A stretch of DNA of 64,000 bases. Origin: Streptomyces violascens. GTDB taxonomy: Bacteria; Actinomycetota; Actinomycetes; Streptomycetales; Streptomycetaceae. Of this stretch, positions 1 to 8,176 are shown in pieces. The first letter of the stretch is position 1. Each line of letters opens with the position of its first letter. Location of the stretch: contig NZ_BMUA01000031.1 in the NCBI RefSeq assembly GCF_014649955.1, positions 1-64,000 of the forward strand. The letters are read 5' to 3'. The position numbers were made by a program, and so were the translations under genes. Under the pieces are notes generated by a model. It worked only from the letters and a program-made list of their open reading frames with translations. It did no database searches and was not told the DNA's origin.

Positions 1-87
1 TGCCTCGCCCGCCGCCGAGCCGACGTCCTGTTCGCCATGCTCCGCGACGGCACCTTCTACGACCCCCAACCCGCCCCGACCCCTTGA
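1..87 (+). CDS. IS110-like transposase, C-terminal tail (5' part outside window)
   Basis: An open frame enters from the left edge and stops at a TGA at 85-87, giving 28 residues. They include RADVLFAMLRDGTFY, which I recognise as the usual end of IS110/IS116/IS902-family transposases in Streptomyces, DEDD-type enzymes that recombine a circular element intermediate. Only the end is visible, so it cannot be said whether the element is intact. IS110 elements usually lack long terminal inverted repeats, and none is seen in the 140 bases before the next gene. Those bases (88-227) hold only C-rich sequence. Confidence 0.7.
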   Translation, partial: CLARRRADVLFAMLRDGTFYDPQPAPTP

Positions 88-227
88 CCAAAGTCATAGG
101 GGCACCCCCCCGGCCCCCACCCTCCCCACCCCCAGCCCACCCAGCCCTCACCCGCACCTCGGCCATGCCCCGACCCGGCCACAGGCCCTCGGCCGCGCTC
201 CTCAGCAGGCCCGGCACTGGCCCCCGC

Positions 228-1703
228 TCAGACCCCCAGCTCTGCCGCGATCCGCCCGTCCCGTACGGCTGCGGTCAGTACCGCGTGGTCGGCCTCCGTG
301 CGGTCGGCGTAGGTCACCGCGAAGGCTGCCACCGCTTCGTCGAGCTCCTCGTTCTTTCCGCAGTACCCGGCTATCAGGCGCGGGTCGACGCTGTGCGCAT
401 GCGCCCGGGCGAGCAGCGCGCCCGTCATGCGCCCGTAGTCGTCGAGCTGGTCGGCGGCGAGCGCGGCGGGGTCCACGCTGCCCTTGCGGTTCCTGAACTG
501 CCGCACTTGGAAGGGCCGTTCGTCCACGGTCGTCCAGCCGAGCAGGATGTCGCTGACCACCTGCATCCGCTTCTGCCCGAGCACCACACGGCGCCCTTCG
601 TGCCCGGCGTCGGGCGTCTTGAACCCGGCTTTCGCCAGATGCGGCAGCAGCGCCGAAGGCCTGGCCTCCTTGACCTGGAGCACGAGCGGCTCGCCCCGGT
701 GGTCGAGCAGCAGCACCACATACGACCGTGTTCCGACGCTCCCCGTGCCGACCACCCGGAAGGCCACGTCGTGGATCGCGTACCGGGCGAGCAGCGGCAG
801 CCGGTCCTCGGACAGGGTGCCCAGGTACTGCTCAAGCGAGGCGGCGACCGTTGCCGCCTCGGCGTCGGTCACGCGGCGCAGCACCGGCAGCGCGTCGACG
901 AAGTGCCGGCTGCCGTCTTCGCCCTGCTCGGTCGCCTTGGTGGCGAAGCGCGCGCTGGTGTTGTTGCGGGCCTTTTCGGAGACCCGTTCCAGGGTGCCGA
1001 GCAGGTCGTGAGCGTCGGCGTGGGAGACGAGCTCCTCGTCGGCTATCGCGTTCCACGCGTCGAGGACCGGCAGTTTGGCGAGCAGGCGCATGGTGCGGCG
1101 GTAGGCCCCGACCGCGTCGAACGCCGCTGCCCGGCAGGTGGCCTCGTCGGCGCCGGCCTCCCGGCCGGCCAGGACCAGCGATGCGGCAAGCCGTTTCACG
1201 TCCCATTCCCAGGGGCCGGTCACGGTCTCATCGAAGTCGTTCAGGTCGATGACGAGGCTGCCGCGCGCGTCGCCGTACAGGCCGAAATTGGCCGCGTGCG
1301 CGTCGCCGCAGATCTGCGCGCCGACGCCGGTGACGGGTGTGCCGACCAGGTCGTGTGCCATCAGTCCGGCCGAGCCGCGCAGGAACGCGAAGGGGCTGGC
1401 GGCCATGCGGCCCACGCGTATCGGCGTGAGCTCGGGCACCCGGCCCGCGTTGGATTCCTCCACCGCGCGGACGGCGTCCGGCCGGTCCGCGGAGAGCACC
1501 AGCGAGTCGTGCGAGGCGCGCGGGAACCGGTCCCGCAGCGCCTTCCCCTCGGCCTTGGGCGCTGCCTGTGCCCGTCGGTTTCCGGATCCCGGTGTGTGCG
1601 GGCGCCGGGCGAACCCGGAGACCTCGGGGATCCGTCCCCGACCGTCCTCCGCCCCGGCCGCCCCGGCCCGCTGTGCCGGAACCACCATGTCGACCTCGCC
1701 CAT
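228..1703 (-). CDS. DUF2252 family protein
   Basis: The 491-residue product belongs to DUF2252, a family with a kinase/phosphotransferase-like fold and no settled reaction. Signature stretches are visible: CGDAHAANFG, followed by DLNDFDET and WEWDVKRLAASL, which resemble the catalytic and metal-binding loops of aminoglycoside-phosphotransferase-like enzymes. The frame is open up to 1916. I place the start at ATG 1703 because GGGGAGG lies about 9 bases upstream and the family homology begins only after this point. The 240 bases upstream hold a DnaA box and a parS site. It is monocistronic as far as can be seen. No signal peptide or membrane segment is visible. Confidence 0.85.
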   Translation of the reverse strand: MGEVDMVVPAQRAGAAGAEDGRGRIPEVSGFARRPHTPGSGNRRAQAAPKAEGKALRDRFPRASHDSLVLSADRPDAVRAVEESNAGRVPELTPIRVGRMAASPFAFLRGSAGLMAHDLVGTPVTGVGAQICGDAHAANFGLYGDARGSLVIDLNDFDETVTGPWEWDVKRLAASLVLAGREAGADEATCRAAAFDAVGAYRRTMRLLAKLPVLDAWNAIADEELVSHADAHDLLGTLERVSEKARNNTSARFATKATEQGEDGSRHFVDALPVLRRVTDAEAATVAASLEQYLGTLSEDRLPLLARYAIHDVAFRVVGTGSVGTRSYVVLLLDHRGEPLVLQVKEARPSALLPHLAKAGFKTPDAGHEGRRVVLGQKRMQVVSDILLGWTTVDERPFQVRQFRNRKGSVDPAALAADQLDDYGRMTGALLARAHAHSVDPRLIAGYCGKNEELDEAVAAFAVTYADRTEADHAVLTAAVRDGRIAAELGV

Positions 1704-1814
1704 GGCGTGCCGCCTCCCCCGTCTCGTACAACGTCCCTGTGCAGCGCTCTCGTACACCGTCGAGAGCTCAACTGCCCCTGACGGTACAGGCGCTGGCGAA
1801 AGCCCGTCTCCCCC

Positions 1815-1823
1815 TGTGGACAA
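1815..1823 (-). other. DnaA box, consensus
   Basis: TGTGGACAA is the reverse complement of TTGTCCACA, the preferred Streptomyces DnaA box. It lies in the intergenic space between the DUF2252 gene and the response regulator, about 44 kb from oriC and 86 bases from a parS site. It may be a titration or regulatory site; a chance match cannot be excluded for a single 9-mer. Confidence 0.5.
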
Positions 1824-1908
1824 CTTTGCGGATGCCCGGAATCCGCTTGTGTCGACCGCGTCGGCACAGGAGCCCGCCGGCACTCCTCTCGACAACGGGA
1901 CATCCCGC

Positions 1909-1924
1909 CGTTTCACGTGAAACG
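1909..1924. other. parS site
   Basis: CGTTTCACGTGAAACG is a perfect palindrome matching the Streptomyces ParB-binding consensus (core GTTTCACGTGAAAC). It is intergenic, 20 bases beyond the stop of the response regulator gene. Confidence 0.95.
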
Positions 1925-1944
1925 GCGGAGCCCAACCCAGCCCC

Positions 1945-2604
1945 CTACAACCCCGCGTCCCGCGCCAGCAGCGCCGCCTGGACCCGGTTCTCGCAGTCCA
2001 GCTTCGCCAGGATGCGGCTGACGTACGTCTTCACCGTGGCCTCGCTCATGTGGAGCCGCTTCCCGGCATCCGCGTTGGACAGCCCTTCGCCCAGCAGAGC
2101 CAGGACGTTCCGCTCGCGCTCGGACAGCACGCCGACCCGGCGCCGGGCTTCGTCGGCGCGGGCCGCGGCCCGGCCCGTGGCGAGCTGGTCGACGACGTGC
2201 CGGGTGGCGGCGGGCGAGAGGTAGGCGTCGCCCGCGGCCGCGGCGCGTACCGCGCGGATCAGTTCGGCGGGCGCGGTGTCCTTGAGGAGGAATCCGGCGC
2301 CGCCGTGTTCCAGGGCGCGCAGGACGTTCTCCCGCTCCCCGAACGTGGTGAGGATGATCACTCGCGCCGCCGGTACGGTCCGGCGCAGCTCGGCCAGGGC
2401 GCTCAGGCCGTCCATCTCGGGCATCTGGATGTCGAGCAGCACCACGTCCACGGCGTGGGAGCGGGCGAGTTCGACGGCTTCGCGGCCGTTGGTGGCCTCC
2501 GCGACGACGTCGATCGCCGCGTCCGAGGTGAGGATCATGCGGATCCCGGCCCGGATGAGGGGCTCGTCGTCGGCGATCACGACCCTGATGCGTGGTCCCG
2601 TCAC
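1945..2604 (-). CDS. NarL/LuxR-family response regulator
   Basis: This 219-residue protein has an N-terminal receiver domain (about residues 5-120) with the acidic pair in VVIADDE, the phospho-acceptor aspartate in VVLLDIQMPEMDG (about D58), and a conserved Lys in GFLLKDTAPAELI. A C-terminal LuxR-type HTH (about 150-215) carries LSERERNVLALLGEGLSNADAGKRL... in family-typical form. The frame can also open at TTG 2610. GTG 2604 fits better because an AGGA lies at normal spacing. The gene follows the sensor kinase by 91 bases on the same strand, so the two form a two-component system. Its target is unknown. Confidence 0.92.
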   Translation of the reverse strand: MTGPRIRVVIADDEPLIRAGIRMILTSDAAIDVVAEATNGREAVELARSHAVDVVLLDIQMPEMDGLSALAELRRTVPAARVIILTTFGERENVLRALEHGGAGFLLKDTAPAELIRAVRAAAAGDAYLSPAATRHVVDQLATGRAAARADEARRRVGVLSERERNVLALLGEGLSNADAGKRLHMSEATVKTYVSRILAKLDCENRVQAALLARDAGL

Positions 2605-2695
2605 ACCCAAATCCTGTCCTGATCCTGTTCTGTACGCCGCCGGGCCGCACCCGAGCGAGCCTGCCCGGTCGGCCCCCGGCCGCCGCTCGTCGCGG

Positions 2696-4390
2696 CTAGC
2701 GCGCCACTTCGTACGACTTCTTCTCGATCAGCTTGCCGTCCTTGAAGCAGAACCGGAACACCGGCTCGGTCTTGAGGCCCTCGCCGGTGTCGGAGGACAT
2801 CAGGACCAGGCACTGGGAGCCTTCCGGTTCGGCAGGGCCTTTTCCGGAGAGACCGGAGGTCAGCACGGTGTCGCCGCTCGGCAGCTCGGCGCGGACCTCC
2901 GCCTCGGGCGTGCCGACCTTGATCCTTTCGTACTCGGACGGGTCGATCATGCCTTTCTCGGCCGATCCTGCGAGGAAGAACAGGCCCACTCCGGCCGCGA
3001 TCGCGAGCAGTACCACCGCCCCTACGGCGATTCCGCAGCCCAGCGCGACGCCTCCGGCCCTGTTTCTGCCGCCCATGCCCAGCTCCTTCTCCGCGATGTT
3101 CCAGTCCACGACCGGACCACCGTCGCCGAGCGGCGGGGCGGATGACTGCTGTCGGAAGTCGTCGGGGGCGTCGACGAACGTCGCGGCCTCGGCCGCCCCG
3201 TAGGGCAGCACGCCGGCGACGCGGAAGCCGCCGTCGTCGGTGGGGCCGGTGTGCACCATGCCGCCGACGAGCCGGGCCCGCTCGTGCAGCCCGGTGAGGC
3301 CCTGGCCTCCGCTGACCACTTCGCCGGCCTGGTGGGCGGCCGCGCGGTCGACGACGCCGTTGACGACCTCGACGACGAAGGAGTCCGGTTCGTAGCGCAG
3401 TTCCACGGTGATCGGGGCGCCGGGGGCGTGCTTGTACGCGTTGGTGAGGGCCTCTTGGACGATCCTGTACGCCGCGTGGTCGCCGGCGGCTGCCAGGGTG
3501 CGAGGCTCGCCGCCGGTGCGCAGTTCCACGGTGTTCCCGGCGGCACGTGCGGCTGTCACCAGCGCCTGGATTCCGGCGGTGCCGCGGGCGGCGGGCTGGG
3601 CTCCGTCGGGCACGGCGGGGGCTTCGATGCCGTCGCGCAGGATGCCGACGACCTCGCGCAGTTCGTGCATGGCGGCGACCGAGGCCTGCCGCAGTACGCC
3701 GACGGCCTCGCGCTGGCGGCCGGTCAGTTCGGGGTCGACTTCGAGGGCGCCGGTGTGCACGGAGATGAGGGCGAGCTGGTGGCCGAGGCTGTCGTGCATG
3801 TCCTGGGCGATGCGCTGGCGTTCACGCAGCCGGGCCTGGCCCGCGACCATGGCGCGTTCGCGGAGCAGCTGGGCGTTGTGTTCGCGCACGGCGCTCAGCA
3901 GGGTGCGCCGCTGGGACCAGTACCGGCTGGTGAGGCCGGGTACGACAGCCACGGCCAGGAAGAACAGGGTGCTGAAGATGCCCATGAGGATGGGCTGTGC
4001 GATGGGCCACAGCGTGATGACGCCGAGCGCCTGGTAGATGACGAAGGCCGCCGTGAAGGCGGCGAGGGCCCGTCCCGCGCCGACGATGCGACGTCCCGCG
4101 GACCAGGCCGCGACCATCAGGAGCGGGGCTGTTTCGCCGGCCGCCATGGACAGGGCGGCCGCCGCGAGCAGCACGCTCGCGGGCAGGGAGCGGCGCAGCA
4201 GCGACAGCACCGCCACGCCGAGGGCGACGGCCGCGGCCCTCAGGGGCCCTGTGGCCAGCAGCCCGATCCCGCCCGCCATCAGGGCCAGTACGAGCGCGAG
4301 CGCGGCCTCGCCGGCGATCCGGCGCCGCGTCCAGGGCTCGGGCCCCTTCAGCAGGCACCATCCGCTACGGACCCTCGATGACACATCCAC
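2696..4390 (-). CDS. Sensor histidine kinase (HisKA_3 type) with C-terminal transmembrane segment and extracytoplasmic domain
   Basis: In 564 residues the order is: four to five N-terminal membrane segments (about 25-150), a HisKA_3 dimerisation helix with the phospho-acceptor histidine in QDMHDSLGHQL (H199), and a HATPase domain with the N box EALTNAYKHAP and a G box near GGQGLTGLHER. Unlike most NarL-family kinases it continues with a second membrane segment (about 440-465, GGVALGCGIAVGAVVLL) and about 100 further residues. That tail resembles a BamE/SmpA-like small domain: IDPSEYERIKVGTPEAEV near its start and CFKDGKLIEKK near its end. The start is GTG 4390; GTG 4384 is an alternative. It is paired with the downstream response regulator. 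Confidence 0.88.
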   Translation of the reverse strand: MDVSSRVRSGWCLLKGPEPWTRRRIAGEAALALVLALMAGGIGLLATGPLRAAAVALGVAVLSLLRRSLPASVLLAAAALSMAAGETAPLLMVAAWSAGRRIVGAGRALAAFTAAFVIYQALGVITLWPIAQPILMGIFSTLFFLAVAVVPGLTSRYWSQRRTLLSAVREHNAQLLRERAMVAGQARLRERQRIAQDMHDSLGHQLALISVHTGALEVDPELTGRQREAVGVLRQASVAAMHELREVVGILRDGIEAPAVPDGAQPAARGTAGIQALVTAARAAGNTVELRTGGEPRTLAAAGDHAAYRIVQEALTNAYKHAPGAPITVELRYEPDSFVVEVVNGVVDRAAAHQAGEVVSGGQGLTGLHERARLVGGMVHTGPTDDGGFRVAGVLPYGAAEAATFVDAPDDFRQQSSAPPLGDGGPVVDWNIAEKELGMGGRNRAGGVALGCGIAVGAVVLLAIAAGVGLFFLAGSAEKGMIDPSEYERIKVGTPEAEVRAELPSGDTVLTSGLSGKGPAEPEGSQCLVLMSSDTGEGLKTEPVFRFCFKDGKLIEKKSYEVAR

Positions 4391-4544
4391 GCCCGCACCC
4401 TAGGCAGCGCGCCCCCTCGGGGACGGCTCTCTTTCGTCGCGCCTCGCCGCGACAAAAGTCGACCTGTTCGAGGCACCCCGGGCCCTTCATGGGTTTGCCC
4501 GCCCTGGAACGCGACATATGACACAGAAGAAACAGCAAGAAGGG

Positions 4545-4555
4545 ACAGGTCCTGT
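4545..4555. promoter_or_regulatory. Short inverted repeat upstream of the sensor kinase gene
   Basis: ACAGGTCCTGT is an 11-base palindrome in the 271-base gap (4391-4661) between the kinase start and tRNA-Leu. It could be an operator for the two-component operon. Apart from this and the tRNA terminator I see nothing else in the gap. Confidence 0.25.
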
Positions 4556-4620
4556 GAGAGAGAACAACGTGAGACAGAACGTGGGCCGCGGGCGCCCGCA
4601 CAGAGCCCGGACATATGAAG

Positions 4621-4654
4621 GAAGCCCCGCAGATCCGGGGATCTGCGGGGCTTC
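4621..4654 (-). terminator. Terminator of tRNA-Leu
   Basis: Two perfect 16-base arms (4621-4636 and 4639-4654) form a GC-rich hairpin 7 bases past the 3' end of tRNA-Leu. There is no strong T-run, as is common for Streptomyces terminators. Confidence 0.85.
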
Positions 4655-4661
4655 CGACTTG

Positions 4662-4744
4662 TGCGCGAGGGGGGATTTGAACCCCCACGTCCCGAAGGAC
4701 ACTGGCACCTGAAGCCAGCGCGTCTGCCGTTCCGCCACTCGCGC
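4662..4744 (-). tRNA. tRNA-Leu (anticodon CAG)
   Basis: On the minus strand the 83-base sequence starts GCGCGAGUGGCG and ends CUCGCGCA. The acceptor stem GCGCGAG/CUCGCGC pairs fully. The anticodon stem CUGGC/GCCAG encloses UUCAGGU with anticodon CAG, and a long variable arm (GUCCUUCGGGAC) marks a class II tRNA. The T arm carries GGUUCAAAUCC. CCA is not encoded. It reads CUG, a very common leucine codon in high-GC genomes. Confidence 0.97.
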
Positions 4745-4801
4745 AAGAGTGGTGTGCTGGGCTCTCTCACTTTTCGGTGCGATTGCCTGGCGACGTCGAG
4801 A

Positions 4802-4830
4802 AGATTAGCACGCTGCGCAGGGTGGATTCA
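4802..4830 (-). promoter_or_regulatory. Probable promoter of tRNA-Leu
   Basis: On the minus strand TAATCT (4802-4807) lies about 60 bases before the tRNA, with a weak -35-like TGAATC (4825-4830) 17 bases upstream. The same GCTAATCTTC context occurs before tRNA-Ile at 35531. Confidence 0.45.
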
Positions 4831-4853
4831 CATCCGTTGTTTGCGGCGACCCG

Positions 4854-4998
4854 TGTGGACAGGAGCAGATCAGGAGAGAGGCAACCCCCGGCATCGTTAC
4901 CCGCTCCTCCTGAGTGCACCCCGGGTGCGGGACACTGTCGGGAAGCCACCTCTACGATCCGTACGAGAGGTGCGTGTGAGAGGTGACACTCGTCCACA
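4854..4998. other. Two DnaA-box-like sites upstream of fhaA
   Basis: TGTGGACAG (4854-4862, reverse) and TCGTCCACA (4990-4998, forward) each differ by one base from TTGTCCACA. They lie in the 378-base gap between tRNA-Leu and fhaA (4745-5122), which must also hold the fhaA operon promoter. A 13-base palindrome GCACCCCGGGTGC sits at 4916-4928. No small gene is apparent in the gap. Confidence 0.35.
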
Positions 4999-5122
4999 AG
5001 GCACAGAAGGGGAACCAGCCGATTTCCCGACGCGTGGATACGATCAGTAAGCAGTACCAAGAGAGCGACCCGGAGCAGAACCGGCAGCAACACCAGGACG
5101 GCAACGACGGAGGAGGTGCCCC

Positions 5123-5992
5123 ATGGGAGTCCTGAAGCGTTTCGAGCAGCGTCTCGAAGGCCTGGTCAACGGCACCTTCGCGAAGGTCTTCAAGTCCGAG
5201 GTCCAGCCCGTCGAGATCGCCGGCGCGCTCCAGCGCGAGTGCGACAACAACGCGTCGATCTGGAACCGGGACCGCACGGTCGTCCCCAATGACTTCATCG
5301 TCGAGCTGAGCGCTCCGGACTTCGAGCGGCTCAGCCCGTACTCGGGCCAGCTCGGCGACGAGCTGTCCGGCCTGGTGCGCGACTACGCGAAGCAGCAGCG
5401 CTACAGCTTCATGGGCCCGATCAAGGTGCACCTGGAGAAGGCCGAGGACCTCGACACCGGTCTGTACCGGGTGCGCAGCCGCACACTCGCGTCCAGCACC
5501 GACCAGCAGGGCCAGCAGGGTCCCCAGGGCCCCGGCCCCGGTGCCCCGCAGCGTCCCGCGCCCGCGGCCCCTCAGGGCGGCCGTGGGGGCTACGGCTACC
5601 CGCCGGCCGCCGCCCCGCCCATGCCCGCGGCGCCGCCTCCGGGCCGCCCTGGCGCCTCGCCCGCCGACCGCCGTCCGGCGGCTCCGGGGCCGATGCCGGG
5701 CGGGCACGGCCAGGTGCGACGCTGGATCGAGATCAATGGCACCCGCCACCAGATCTCCCGCCCGACTCTGGTCCTTGGCCGCAGCACCGATGCGGATGTG
5801 AGGATCGACGATCCCGGCGTCTCGCGCCGGCACTGTGAGATCCGGACCGGAACGCCCCCGACGATCCAGGATCTCGGGTCCACCAACGGCATCGTGGTGG
5901 ACGGGCAGCACACCACCCGCGCTACGCTCCGCGACGGCTCGCGGATCGTCGTGGGCAGCACCACCATCGTTTACCGGCAAGCCGAAGGGTGA
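5123..5992 (+). CDS. fhaA: FhaA, FHA-domain protein of the Ser/Thr kinase cluster
   Basis: The 289-residue protein has an N-terminal DUF3662 domain (about 1-120, FEQRLEGLVNGTFAKVFKSE), a Gly/Pro/Gln-rich linker (about 125-195) and a C-terminal FHA phosphothreonine-binding domain (about 200-289) with the GRS and SRRH motifs and LGSTNG. In mycobacteria FhaA binds phosphorylated MviN/MurJ-complex proteins and tunes peptidoglycan synthesis. The matching partners here are PknB in this operon and the pseudokinase/MurJ pair at 58.6-62.6 kb. GGAGG precedes ATG 5123. It is the first gene of the fhaA-fhaB-pstP-rodA-pbpA-pknB run. Confidence 0.95.
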   Translation: MGVLKRFEQRLEGLVNGTFAKVFKSEVQPVEIAGALQRECDNNASIWNRDRTVVPNDFIVELSAPDFERLSPYSGQLGDELSGLVRDYAKQQRYSFMGPIKVHLEKAEDLDTGLYRVRSRTLASSTDQQGQQGPQGPGPGAPQRPAPAAPQGGRGGYGYPPAAAPPMPAAPPPGRPGASPADRRPAAPGPMPGGHGQVRRWIEINGTRHQISRPTLVLGRSTDADVRIDDPGVSRRHCEIRTGTPPTIQDLGSTNGIVVDGQHTTRATLRDGSRIVVGSTTIVYRQAEG

Positions 5993-6002
5993 AGCGGGGG
6001 CA

Positions 6003-6539
6003 ATGTCAGAGCTGACCCTCACGGTCATGCGGTTGGGTTTCCTCGCCGTACTGTGGCTGTTCGTCATCGTGGCCGTTCAGGTCATTCGCAGCGACCTGTT
6101 CGGTACGCGCGTCACCCAGCGCGGTTCGCGCCGGGGCAATGACGCGAACCGGCAGCAGCAGACCGGCAGGCAGGCCGCCGCGGCCGCCGCACCACCGCCC
6201 CAGCGCGGCCAGCAGCAGGGTGGCGGCGGGCGGCAGCGCCGTGGCGCCCCCACCAAGCTGGTCGTCTCCGAGGGCACCCTCACGGGCACCACGGTCGCGC
6301 TCCAGGGCCAGACCGTCACGCTGGGCCGGGCGCACGATTCGACGATCGTCCTGGACGACGACTACGCGTCGAGCCGCCATGCCAGGATCTACCCGGACCG
6401 GGACGGCAATTGGATCGTCGAGGATCTCGGGTCCACCAACGGCACCTATCTGGACCGGACCCGGCTCACCACCCCGACCCCGATTCCGCTGGGCGCGCCG
6501 ATCCGCATCGGCAAGACCGTCATCGAGCTGCGGAAGTAG
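6003..6539 (+). CDS. fhaB: FhaB/FipA, membrane-anchored FHA protein
   Basis: The 178-residue product has one N-terminal membrane helix (about 5-28, LTVMRLGFLAVLWLFVIVAV), a basic and Gln-rich linker, and a C-terminal FHA domain (about 85-178) with GRAHDST, SSRHARI and LGSTNGTYL. In mycobacteria FhaB (FipA) links PknB signalling to FtsZ and FtsQ at the division site. ATG 6003 follows GAAGCGGGGG, 10 bases after the fhaA stop, so the two are co-transcribed. Confidence 0.95.
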   Translation: MSELTLTVMRLGFLAVLWLFVIVAVQVIRSDLFGTRVTQRGSRRGNDANRQQQTGRQAAAAAAPPPQRGQQQGGGGRQRRGAPTKLVVSEGTLTGTTVALQGQTVTLGRAHDSTIVLDDDYASSRHARIYPDRDGNWIVEDLGSTNGTYLDRTRLTTPTPIPLGAPIRIGKTVIELRK

Positions 6540-6546
6540 TACGACA

Positions 6547-6672
6547 ATGAGCGAGCGGAGCGAGCGAGCCGCGGCGGTCCCCAGGGACCGGGACGGGCTC
6601 CCGACCGGAGGGTGGGCAGTGTGGCTCGACATGACCGGCTGTACCCCGAGCCGACAGGCGAGGTGCGCATGA
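6547..6672 (+). CDS. Possible 41-residue leader frame (MSERSER type) coupled to pstP
   Basis: The fhaB-pstP gap carries an ATG followed by GAGCGAGCGGAGCGAGCGAG, the SER-repeat often seen between actinobacterial genes. The frame runs 41 residues beginning MSERSERAAAVPRD. Its stop overlaps the pstP start as ATGA (6669-6672), the arrangement used for translational coupling. No ribosome-binding site is clear. It may be a non-coding repeat that happens to be open; it is listed because of the exact ATGA overlap. Confidence 0.3.
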   Translation: MSERSERAAAVPRDRDGLPTGGWAVWLDMTGCTPSRQARCA

Positions 6673-8150
6673 GTCTCTCCCTGCGTTTCGCCGCCGGATC
6701 GCACAAAGGCATGATCCGCGAGGGGAACGAGGACTCCGGTTACGCCGGTCCCCGTCTCCTCGCCATCGCCGACGGCATGGGCGGTCAGGCCGCCGGCGAG
6801 GTCGCCTCCTCCGAGGTGATCTCCACCCTTGTCACGCTCGACGACGACGTACCCGGCTCGGACATCCTCACCTCGCTGGGCACCGCCGTGCAGCGGGCCA
6901 ACGACCAGCTGCGCATGATGGTCGAGGAGGACCCCCAGCTGGAGGGGATGGGCACCACGCTCACCGCTCTGCTGTGGACGGGTCAGCGCCTCGGCCTCGT
7001 GCACGTCGGCGACTCGCGCGCCTATCTGCTGCGCGACGGCGTCCTCACCCAGATCACCCAGGACCACACCTGGGTGCAGCGGCTGGTCGACGAGGGCCGC
7101 ATCACCGAGGAAGAGGCCACCACCCATCCGCAGCGCTCGCTCCTGATGCGCGCGCTGGGCAGTGGCGACCATGTCGAGCCCGATCTGTCGATCCGTGAAG
7201 TGCGGGCCGGCGACCGGTACTTGATCTGCTCGGACGGCCTGTCGGGCGTGGTCTCCCACCAGACGATGGAGGAGACCCTCGCCAGCTACCAGGGCCCGCA
7301 GGAGACGGTGCAGGAGCTGATCCAGCTCGCGCTGCGCGGCGGCGGCCCCGACAACATCACGGTGATCATCGCCGATGTGCTCGACGTCGACTCCGGGGAC
7401 ACCCTGGCGGGGCAGCTCAACGACACACCGGTCATCGTGGGCGCGGTCGCCGAGAACCAGCTGCAGCTGAACGACGGCGGCGCCATGCAGACCCCGGCGG
7501 GCCGCGCCTCAGGGCTCGGCCGCCCCGCGCCCTCGCCCCCGGGCGGCTTCGGCCCGCCCGGCAGCGGTGAGGACAGCGGCGGCTACGGCAGCCCGCCCGA
7601 GGGCGCCTTCGGCTCGTACACCGACGAGGACTTCGTCAAGCCGCGCCGGCGCGGCAAGGGCCGGTGGATCCGCCGGTCCCTGTACATCGTGCTGGCCCTG
7701 GCGGTCGTCGGCGGCGGTCTGTACGGCGGCTACCGCTGGACGCAGACGCAGTACTACATCGGCGCCAACAGCGACGGTGCGCCGCACGTGGCGCTGTACC
7801 GGGGCATCAGCCAGGACCTGGCGTGGGTGAAGCTCTCCAAGGTGGAGACCGATCACCCCGAGATCGAACTCAAGTACCTTCCGCAGTACCAGCGCAACCA
7901 GATCGACTCGACGATCGCCGCGAGCAGCCTCGACAAGGCGCAGGCCAAGATCAAGGAGTTCGCGACCCAGGCGTCCGCCTGCCGGAAGGAGGAGGCGCGC
8001 CGCGCCGCCGAGAGCAACAACGCCTCGAAGCCCGGCACGGGCGCCACCGGCGCCCCGTCCAGCAATCCCACCACCACCGCATCTCCCACACCCGGCCCCA
8101 GCCTCTCGGAGGACGAGCAGAAGCTGGTCTCGCAGTGCGGTAAGCAGTAG
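6669..8150 (+). CDS. pstP: PstP/PppL, PP2C-family Ser/Thr phosphatase
   Basis: The 493-residue protein dephosphorylates PknB and its targets. Residues 1-235 are a PP2C domain with metal-binding motifs NEDSGYAG, ADGMGGQAAGE, VGDSRAYLL and GGPDNITVI. A low-complexity Pro/Gly linker, one membrane helix (about 338-358, SLYIVLALAVVGGGLYGGY) and a roughly 130-residue extracytoplasmic tail rich in Ser/Thr/Pro follow. The start ATG 6669 is preceded by GGCGAGG; an upstream in-frame start at 6612 is less likely because homology begins at MSLSLRFAAGS. Confidence 0.95.
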   Translation: MSLSLRFAAGSHKGMIREGNEDSGYAGPRLLAIADGMGGQAAGEVASSEVISTLVTLDDDVPGSDILTSLGTAVQRANDQLRMMVEEDPQLEGMGTTLTALLWTGQRLGLVHVGDSRAYLLRDGVLTQITQDHTWVQRLVDEGRITEEEATTHPQRSLLMRALGSGDHVEPDLSIREVRAGDRYLICSDGLSGVVSHQTMEETLASYQGPQETVQELIQLALRGGGPDNITVIIADVLDVDSGDTLAGQLNDTPVIVGAVAENQLQLNDGGAMQTPAGRASGLGRPAPSPPGGFGPPGSGEDSGGYGSPPEGAFGSYTDEDFVKPRRRGKGRWIRRSLYIVLALAVVGGGLYGGYRWTQTQYYIGANSDGAPHVALYRGISQDLAWVKLSKVETDHPEIELKYLPQYQRNQIDSTIAASSLDKAQAKIKEFATQASACRKEEARRAAESNNASKPGTGATGAPSSNPTTTASPTPGPSLSEDEQKLVSQCGKQ

Positions 8151-8176
8151 GCAGCCGTAGGGGGCCTTTCCACACC

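Noticed and set aside
84..1781. A 565-residue plus-strand frame opposite the DUF2252 gene
   Set aside because: The minus strand has clear family motifs; the plus-strand product is Arg/Gly/Pro-rich with no recognisable motif.
4721..4770. A selenocysteine or second tRNA next to tRNA-Leu
   Set aside because: Only one cloverleaf fits; the long variable arm belongs to tRNA-Leu.
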